Assembly (NCBI GenBank): GCA_002803225.1
Contig: NXFV01001828.1
Location: forward strand, 1-27,646
Direction of reading: 5' to 3'
From: Gamarada debralockiae
Taxonomy: Eukaryota > Ascomycota > Leotiomycetes > Helotiales > Hyphodiscaceae
DNA length: 27,646 nt
The notes under the pieces were generated by a model, which saw nothing but the letters and a program-made list of their open reading frames with translations, searched no databases and was not told the DNA's origin. A program made the translations under genes and the position numbers. Shown piece after piece: positions 21,454-27,646 of this stretch (its first letter is position 1; every line of letters begins with the position of its first letter).

Positions 21454-22005
21454 ATGACAGACAACGAGAACTCCCCAATACCAAAGGGCAACCTACCATG
21501 GCAGGAAATCGATGATGTGCAAGATGCCTTGATGCCGTTCATGCAAGAGCTAGGCAACGACATGGTTAATCTTTATGTCGGCCCGAAGCGGACTCGAATT
21601 CAGGTCCAGAAAGGAAAGCTCTGTGCTAAAATTCCTTACTTCGAGAAAATGTTCAGGAGCGGATGTAAGGAGGCTCTGGAGGACGCGGCAACATTCAAGG
21701 ATGAATCCCCGGAGATTTTTGACCTGCTGATGGAATGGGTTTACACAGGTGCCGTCAGATCAATGGACAAGGGATCTTGTTCTTGCTCCGTGAAGGGTTG
21801 CGTGGACCCTGAACACTTCCGTTACTACGGTCATGCCGGCGGATTTTACGTCCTTGCTGACTATCTCTGCCTCCCAAAGCTGAAGGATCAGATTATCGAT
21901 GAACTGCGAAGGCATCACAGAGTCTATAGCAGGATGAGTCGGCTCGATGAAATGGATGGAATGTATGAGAAAACTTTTGAAGGGTCACCGCTAAGAAAAT
22001 ACTAA
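21454..22005 (+). CDS. BTB/POZ domain protein, probably truncated
   Basis: A 183-residue frame. Residues ~22-110 form a BTB/POZ fold by pattern: DALMPFMQELGNDMVNLYVG, IQVQKGKLCAKIPYFEKMF, FKDESPEIFDLLMEWVYTGA. GFYVLADYLCLPKLKDQIID follows. A Cys-rich insert (CSCSVKGC) sits between the halves. BTB domains mediate dimerisation and often recruit Cullin-3 ligases, but this fungal family has no assigned role that I know. The frame stops with TAA after GSPLRKY, where both neighbouring paralogs continue (KCMAQS, KFMAQS). Past that stop the same frame stays readable through one more stop (TAG near 22105) to a Cys/His motif ending at 22223. So this is either a shortened protein or an early pseudogene. 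Confidence 0.68.
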   Translation: MTDNENSPIPKGNLPWQEIDDVQDALMPFMQELGNDMVNLYVGPKRTRIQVQKGKLCAKIPYFEKMFRSGCKEALEDAATFKDESPEIFDLLMEWVYTGAVRSMDKGSCSCSVKGCVDPEHFRYYGHAGGFYVLADYLCLPKLKDQIIDELRRHHRVYSRMSRLDEMDGMYEKTFEGSPLRKY

Positions 22006-22223
22006 GCGCACTCACTAGCCTATGTTTTTATTACTCCAGGAAATGAAGATGCGTGGAAGACGCCAGATATCGGGGAACTTTTTGCAAAGAACCGAGACTT
22101 GCGCTAGGACGTCTTAAGGTTGTTAAGAGGCCTAAGAGGGCGCCAAGGCAAGTTTCCGGATCCTAGGCAAGGCGACGCATGTGTATTTCACTGTCACAAG
22201 GAGGAAGACAAATGCTCAATTGA
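22006..22223 (+). pseudogene. Untranslated C-terminal part of the BTB gene, with Cys/His motif
   Basis: This continues in the same frame as the gene ending at 22005. It reads AHSLAYVFITPGNEDAWKT, then ELFAKNRDLR, a TAG, DVLRLLRGLRG, and finally GDACVFHCHKEEDKCSIE before a TAA. The closing motif (C-x-F-H-x-H-x5-C) is shared with the other BTB copies, which argues that this stretch was once translated. Both stops could arise from single base changes. Confidence 0.65.
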
Positions 22224-22749
22224 ATAACCAGAGGGATTCTCCTTGTTTATTATCGCTCTCAATCAAACATTCAAGTAACAAGTCTGTAAAAGGATATTGC
22301 CAGTTGCAACTTAGTTTGTTACCTGACTAATCGTCTATCCGCTCTTGCGTACTAACTAATTGAAATGTACTTTGATCAGATATCAATTGACAGTTTCCCT
22401 AAGACGGAAATTCTGTTCTTTAAACCCTTCGAAACTTTTGAATATTCTGAAGTCACTCATGGCACCTGATAAATGTCCTGCTCCAGGTCCCAAATCAAGT
22501 TCTCATGGTCTATTTCAGCTCAAAGACGAATGGTACTTTCACAAATAGAGGCATCAATTAGATCACCATGCATATAAAAAGTTTCTTTTGGGCTAGACCA
22601 ATCTTCAGATGGACTGGTAAGTGGCCATTTGAATCCAAATTGAGTAAGCTGGCTTCTCAAAAACGTACCCCGAATCTTTCTACTTCGCACCTCAAACAAA
22701 CAACTTGGCTAAATCATACCGAGGTCAACCACAGTAGAAAGTTCTAAGT
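22224..22749. other. Spacer between BTB copies
   Basis: About 525 bp with one short open frame (22360-22548) and no motif. It probably includes the promoter of the gene starting at 22750. Confidence 0.5.
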
Positions 22750-23932
22750 ATGGGCTCTAGTAAGAGAAAGTGTTCTGGGTCCGAGGCCACCGACAAGGGC
22801 ATCCAAAAACTACCCGAGCCCTACGATCCACGATCGCTAACTTACACGGCGACACAATTCGATCCTGAGACATCAGCTCACAGTCCACGCTCACCAGCTT
22901 ATATACCGACCCATTATGATTCCGAGATATCATTGTATGAGTCACGTTCCCCAGACTATACACCAACACAGCCGCAGATACCATTTTACGAACCACGATC
23001 ACCAGTTTATACACCCTCTGAATATGATCCAGAGATACTAAACTCAGGCACATCTACCGATGCAGCACAAGGCCTTGAGGAAGGACACTGCACATCTTAT
23101 GAGAGTGATTGTAAAGATACAGATGAAGTTTGGAAGAAGCACAATGCAGTCTATAACTGACGGCACCTCCCACAATCGTACCTGTCGATGCTGAACAGAA
23201 GACTTATCTGCAAGGCGAGAAAAGTAAGGAAATAGCGAAGTCAAATGATACGCGACTTTTCCAACCGAGCGACGAGAAAGTTTTAGAAAGTACTGCAATT
23301 CCACATGGCTCCATGCCATTCATGCAGATGGCGGGCAATGAATTCGTCCACCTTATCGTTGGCCCGAAAGGAAATCCAACCCGAATACCAGTTCTCAAAG
23401 GCATACTATGTGCAAGAGTTCCCTACTTCAACGCATGTTCAACAAATGCAGCGGATTTCAAGGAGGCGTTTGAATGCTTCGTCCACTTTCCAGCCTATTC
23501 TGCCGATTCAGAAGGCTACCAGTGGATCCCGACCCGTTTCTATCACTTGGCCAATATCTCTTGTCTTCCAGAGCTGCAAGATGAAATAATAGACATCCTT
23601 TGCACATACGAGAAAGAGAATAACTTCTTGACCTCTATCAGCGAGATCGGTTCATGCTACGCGGAAGGCGATCCACGGTCACCGATAAGGAAGTGTATGG
23701 CTCAATCAATTCGCTATATGTTGTCAAGGAATTCCGACGAATGGAATACTCGAGAATCAGAGACTGCATGTTGTAGAACGAGGATCTCTTGGGCGATATT
23801 TTGAACCTGATGAGATGGAAACGTGATGAGCGGGCTCCTGGTCCTACGAAAGCTGATGCTTGCGAGTTCTATGGCCACGGGAAAGGGGAGAAATGTTCGG
23901 CGGAGGGAAAGACGGCACTCAGAACTTCCTAG
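22750..23932 (+). pseudogene. BTB/POZ family member with a repetitive N-terminus, frameshifted
   Basis: It starts at ATG 22750 (MGSSKRKCSGSEAT) with a proline/tyrosine-rich repeat region. After HNAVYN the frame ends at 23160, and a second frame carries on (TAPPTIVPVDAEQKTYLQGE) into the BTB part: SMPFMQMAGNEFVHLIVGPK, RIPVLKGILCARVPYFNACS, FYHLANISCLPELQDEIIDI, SPIRKCMAQSIRYML. A weak intron (GTCTAT to AACAG, 23150-23199) could join them. Compared with the copy at 21454, about 25 residues around the DLLMEWVYTG strand are missing. The frame stops at 23804, while the C-terminal homology (LLGDILNLMRWKRDE, then ADACEFYGHGKGEKCSAEG) goes on in another frame to 23932. The last shift makes loss of full function likely. 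A truncated product remains possible. Confidence 0.62.
22828..23046 (+). repeat. Four tandem 17-19 residue repeats (SPxYTPT type)
   Basis: Residues 27-99 of the protein starting at 22750 fall into four imperfect units: PRSLTYTATQFDPETSAHS, PRSPAYIPTHYDSEISLYE, SRSPDYTPTQPQIPFYE and PRSPVYTPSEYDPEILNS. The core is RSPxYTPT followed by an acidic YDPE part. Proline, tyrosine and serine dominate, so the segment is likely disordered. The other BTB copies here do not show it. Confidence 0.8.
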
Positions 23933-24112
23933 CTTCTTGAAACTACCATCGCTGGAAGGAATTCGCAATGTGGCGTTGGAGGGGTGATTTTTAATATTAG
24001 TCTTCAGAACGTGTTTGTAGCTGACGCCAGAGTAGTGTTTGAAAGATCCCCACTACTTCGTTGACAACTAAAAAGTCCAGAATTACAGAAATAAGAACCG
24101 CCTAGATAAACT

Positions 24113-24134
24113 AGAGAGAGAGAGAGAGAGAGAG
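24113..24134 (+). repeat. AG dinucleotide microsatellite
   Basis: Eleven uninterrupted AG units in non-coding DNA between two BTB copies. Confidence 0.95.
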
Positions 24135-24334
24135 TATGACCTTTTGAGATCTGAAGTCATCTTCTCCACTTGACATGTCTCCATGCTGGGCTATCAGCCC
24201 TGCTTTATTCGCTCACCCAAGTGTCATCCAGTGCGGTACTTACAGTGGATGGACATAAGTCTGAACGTAAGCGAGAATTACACCTAAACTTAGGGTGTTC
24301 ACTTAATAAATTAAGACCCTGAGAGCTCGTCAAC

Positions 24335-24494
24335 AGGGCTGAGTTTCAGGGGGTTAAAATAGATTTACAGTAAAAGCATTTTTACTGATTTAGATTTTAC
24401 GAATTTATATGATTTTCGCTAGTAAATTTGTGATTTTACAAGTAGTTCTAAGAAAAATCAATTTTACAGCAAAATACGCGAGAAAACCAGCCCT
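24335..24494. mobile_element. Possible MITE-like element
   Basis: A 160-bp AT-rich segment is bounded by AGGGCTGAGTTTC and, inverted, AGGGCTGGTTTTC (11 of 13 matches). Inside it are several copies of TTTTACAGTAAA-like sequence in both orientations, so much of it can fold back. It is far too short to encode a transposase. I see no clear target-site duplication, so it could also be an old non-autonomous element or simple AT-rich foldback DNA. Confidence 0.35.
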
Positions 24495-24921
24495 TATAAC
24501 TGTACCCATATAAACCTGTGTCTGTGCCACGCAAATTATATTTTTTAAATCTCTTCTTTTAAACAAGAGTAATTTGATTAAATCTTATTAACTTTGAAGT
24601 CGAAAGTATTTAAGGATAGTTGTGGTTATAAAGTTATAGGGTATGCTAAAGTGGGAATTTTCGCCATTTTTGGTGGGGTTTTTGAGTTCCGTTCAGACTT
24701 ATGGCCACATACTGTACCGAGCTATTTGGCTCATCTGAATAAGAGGAGCTTTAACAAGTTTCTTTCAGGTTAGCCCAATCTCGATACAAGCTGACAATTC
24801 GACTTCAAACTGAGGGAGCTGACTACCCACACATCCCACTATTAGTGTGAAAACTCAGGTTACTGAATCCCTGACGCGAGTCCCGAAGTATTGACACTCT
24901 CGCCAGCAACCGACTGAAACA

Positions 24922-25668
24922 ATGGCATCGCAGGACGGCTCCACAGCGCCGATAAAAATTAACTCTCTACATCGGCAAAGAAAATTCGGCTTTTTCATCG
25001 ACAGGTCTCTCCTCTGCGCCAAGGTCCCCTACTTTGCAAAAATGTCCAGCCCAAATTCTCGTTTCAAAGAAGCCTAGAAGGCCGTGCATACTTCCCGGAC
25101 GTGTCCCCACAACCATTCGAATTGCTCCTCTACTGGGTGCGTACAGTCGCTATAGTCCCAATATAAGGGAAACATGATCCAAGAGCATACACTTGGAAAG
25201 CATGGGAGTTCTGGCGCCTGGCCGAGTATCTCTGTCTTCCCGATCTCCAGGACCAAATAATGGATGGATACATATATAGGGAGCACCATAAGCGATATAA
25301 TTTGATTTTGGATATGAAGGATGCACTTGAATATTATGAGCTAAGCGATCCAAGGCCTTCGCCGCCCTTGAGGAAATATACATCAGAGTGTGTTGCTTAT
25401 GTGCTGTTAAGTAAAGCGACGAAGAAGTAGTCCATAAGAGACATAGCATCGGTAGACCATTGCTGAGAGGGAAGGACTTGTTGGAGATGTGATTGAGTGG
25501 ATAAGATGCAAGGAGAGATGCTTCTGGACCCGGAGGAATGCCGACAACTGTGAGTACCACTGTCATGGAAAGGGGGGTTATCGTCATCAAAGAAGACACA
25601 AGGTTGTTGAGGGGCGGGAGAGAAATGAGTATGAGAAGATGGTGAAACTTCTGAATAATTTTGTTTAG
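24922..25668 (+). pseudogene. BTB/POZ family remnant (fourth copy)
   Basis: It opens at ATG 24922 (MASQDGSTAPIKINSLHRQR) and runs through SLLCAKVPYFAKM, matching the BTB core of the other copies, to a TAG at 25074-25076. One frame over it resumes as EGRAYFPDVSPQPFELLLYW, crosses a TAA, then reads FWRLAEYLCLPDLQDQIMDG and SPPLRKYTSECVAYVL to a TAG near 25430. The C-terminus returns near 25490 as GDVIEWIRCKERCFW and ADNCEYHCHGKGG, ending at 25666-25668. With a frameshift and several stops it cannot make the full protein. It converges on the phosphate carrier gene 247 bp away. Confidence 0.78.
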
Positions 25669-25915
25669 GGTCTCGTGCGCGTTTCGAAATGGCGAACTTG
25701 TCGACTTGCATATAATCGAAGGCTTTGCGAACCCAGAAAGAATGTAGCCAATTCCAATTTTTAACTGAAAGAGCGACAGAACTGGAAAGAAATGTACTCC
25801 ACCAGCCACCTAGACTGGACGTTGCCGTAAATAGCTTTCTATTAATATTTTCTATCATGACCAAAACCAACCTGAACACCCCTCCAAACCCATCCCACCC
25901 TCTTCCAGATTTCAA

Positions 25916-26983
25916 TTAATGACCACCCGTCGTCGGGAATCCCATCGCGACTTTAAACGAGTCATAAATCAACCACTGGAACGCCGTGAGCGTACCAATC
26001 ATGACAATCCTAACCGGCAGCCCATTCCACAAGCCTATGAATCCAATATTGCCATAAATCCTCCCAATCGCCTTGGCAGCACTCTCCCCAGCTTTCCTCT
26101 CCGAATTGAGCTTGGAGACCATGACGTCTGCTGGATGCGAGATGACCGCGCAAGCAATACCGGCGATGTAGCCTCCGAGGAACGAAACTCCGGTTTGTTG
26201 GAGCCCGTTGTAGGAGGCTTTGGGTTTTCCGAGGAATTGGTAGATTTTTTCAACGGTAGTTTCGAAGGTTGCGAATTTGCACATGGTGTAGGGGATTTGG
26301 CGGGCCCAAAGCGGGTAGAGTCCTTTGTAGAGACTATGATTGTTAGCATTTCCTCTCTCCTACATTTTTCCTGAACAGTGGATGTCAAACTTACCCTCCA
26401 ATGCCCTCACTCGCGATAACCTTACTCATTCCCTCCCGCAACGTACTCGCAAAAGGCGGCAGAGTCGTCTGCATCCTAACCTTAATCGCTTCAAACGGAC
26501 AAAGTGCAACATCCGCAATAAACTCAGCAGTGGCACTGGCTCCCAAGAAGATAACCGTCTTATTGACATTGGGGAACATCTTTTCGCCATACAAGTACTT
26601 AAAGACTTCATAGAAACCATATTTTCCACCACCTTGTGCGCAGTATCCGACGAATGTAGGGGACCAGCCGAAGAAGACGCCGCGCACGCCTTCAGCGCGG
26701 TAGATCTTCGACCAGCCGTCGATGTTGGATTTGTAGAGCTTGTTATCGACTTGTCTGCGTGTCTTGACGAGATCGAGGGGTGTGACTGCTGTGTGGGTTG
26801 GCCCGCAGGCTGTATGCAATTGTGTTAGTCAGTGTGCTAGGGTTCGAGGTATCTTCGTGCGAGGGCTGGAAGCTGGAATTGAGGGAACTCACCAATGATT
26901 CCTCCCAGACCACATGCTGCGAAGTATTTCCCGCTATACAACTCAATCCCGGGCTTCGGGAGCGTCTTCTCGAGTGTCGACAT
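25916..26983 (-). CDS. Mitochondrial phosphate carrier protein
   Basis: Three exons, 26983-26893, 26809-26395 and 26333-25916, give 307 residues, the usual length for the Mir1/Pic2 type (about 300-311). Introns are 83 and 61 bp. The protein has the three-fold mitochondrial carrier design. Signature PxD/ExxK/R motifs are PLDLVKTR in repeat 1, [11 protein letters not shown] in repeat 2 and [11 protein letters not shown] in repeat 3. Other typical stretches are [45 protein letters not shown] and [20 protein letters not shown]. It imports phosphate into the mitochondrial matrix with protons (family knowledge) and sits in the inner membrane. Intron 2 uses the CATAG acceptor at 26334 so that GIGGLYKGLYP reads through. 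Orthology to Mir1 versus Pic2 is not settled here, so no symbol is given. Confidence 0.96.
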
Positions 26984-27620
26984 TTTGACTGCTTGCTGCA
27001 CAATTCCTCTCGTTTAATTGGAGGTGTCGCGTGTCGTAGGAGCTCTTATCGCAATGCGTCTTATCAACAAGGAATCCGATATGCACGACAATGATTGCCC
27101 AGACCAGGGGAATCAATTGAGCAGAAGCGGAGGATTGAGAGAAACCGAAGAGAAAGAGAAGAGGAATTGTTGGCGGGTGAAGGAAGAATTTAAAGGGTTA
27201 TTTGTTGTGCCTTGATAAGGGTCCGAGTCAACCGGGCAGACTCAGCAGGGGAGCTTCTCGCAGCGCTACGTCATTGGCGGGACTGCGGGATGAAGACCTT
27301 CATTCGGAAATTCGGATGCTTAAGTCAGCATCTTGCATCAAATGGTTTACCTGAAGTGTTTTGAAATTGTATACAGAACTCCGTTCTAAAAGGATAAGTA
27401 CAGGACGAGTGTCCATTCTTTGACTGTCATCTTACGTAGAATGGGGGGATAGAAGGGGGTTAAAATTCCGCCAACCCCCATCGATAACCTGGTTACTTCA
27501 GGTCACGTGCCACTACTTCACCTCCAAGAACGAGGATTGGAGAGGAACTTAGAGTTGAGATACCAGAGCTCGCAATAGAATATCAAGTGATACAGGATCT
27601 GCTATTTTTTTGTTTTTTTT
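26984..27620. promoter_or_regulatory. Upstream region of the phosphate carrier gene
   Basis: No gene is supported. Plus-strand frames at 26798-27094 and 27018-27215 look like chance. The region has a 7-bp perfect stem (27455-27461 with 27473-27479) and a CACGTG E-box at 27504-27509, about 520 bp upstream of the start. CACGTG is the core site of Pho4/NUC-1-type bHLH factors, but it is common and no function can be claimed. Confidence 0.4.
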
Positions 27621-27646
27621 GGGGGGGGGGGGGGGGGGGGGGGGGG
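27621..27646. other. Terminal poly-G run, probable technical artefact
   Basis: The sequence ends in 26 consecutive G after a T-rich stretch. Long terminal G runs are typical of two-colour sequencing with no signal, carried into a contig end. A real G tract cannot be excluded. Confidence 0.7.

Larger units (their letters stand above)
23933..24921. other. Spacer with AG microsatellite and a small foldback element
   Basis: About 1 kb without a supported gene. It holds an (AG)11 tract at 24113-24134 and an AT-rich foldback at 24335-24494, listed separately. The remainder shows only short frames. Confidence 0.5.

Noticed and set aside
22757..23053. 98-codon minus-strand frame over the repeat region
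   Set aside because: It is the antisense shadow of the SPxYTPT repeats and inherits its periodicity from them.
25150..25915. Long minus-strand frames of 219 and 172 codons
   Set aside because: The first lies antisense to the decayed BTB copy, whose plus-strand homology is clear. The second overlaps its end and the carrier's 3' side. Neither shows family features.
1..27646. CRISPR arrays, bacterial operons, ribosome-binding sites or prophage
   Set aside because: Intron-rich eukaryotic genes throughout; no direct repeat-spacer arrays seen.

Overview
The window looks like a contig end from a filamentous ascomycete (Pezizomycotina). Genes are broken by short 44-83 bp introns with GTNNGT-type donors and CTRAY-type branch sites. 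It contains an NB-ARC/TPR fungal NLR, a CmcJ/AsaB-like oxygenase, a BTB family and C-to-T decayed paralogs of the kind repeat-induced point mutation (RIP) leaves. A Leotiomycetes-like fungus is possible, but that is only an impression. I rebuilt spliced models by hand; all five hold phase across every junction.

Left block (1-8,400): a frameshifted gene remnant (1,081-1,823, -) is followed by a convergent pair. The first gene encodes a 530-residue protein with a single C-terminal membrane segment (2,056-3,993, +, 7 exons). The second encodes a 1,010-residue STAND/NLR protein (4,259-8,360, -, 17 exons) with a helical N-terminus, an NB-ARC core and a TPR-like C-terminus. Their stop codons are 265 bp apart.

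Middle (8,400-14,290): a small serine-rich predicted protein (-) lies divergent from a complete 287-residue CmcJ/AsaB-like Fe(II) oxygenase (+). About 3 kb of mostly gene-poor DNA with a TTC microsatellite follows.

Decayed block (14,290-18,985): the same convergent pair occurs again in the same order and orientation, as two dead, AT-rich copies full of stops at Gln and Trp codons. The pair therefore exists twice, about 12 kb apart, one copy intact and one dead. The dead copies also lack at least five introns present in the live pair.

Right block (19,000-25,700): four same-strand members of a BTB/POZ family sit in a row, each with different lesions. Only the second keeps an uninterrupted BTB domain. 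All four retain traces of a C-terminal Cys/His motif, in two cases beyond premature stops or out of frame. The third has an N-terminus of tandem SPxYTPT repeats.

Right edge (25,916-27,646): a complete mitochondrial phosphate carrier gene (-, 3 exons), which is the one core housekeeping gene here, then its upstream region and a terminal run of 26 G that looks technical.

The candidate new system is the co-duplicated pair of an NLR and a membrane-anchored partner. Their functional link is inferred from arrangement and co-duplication only.
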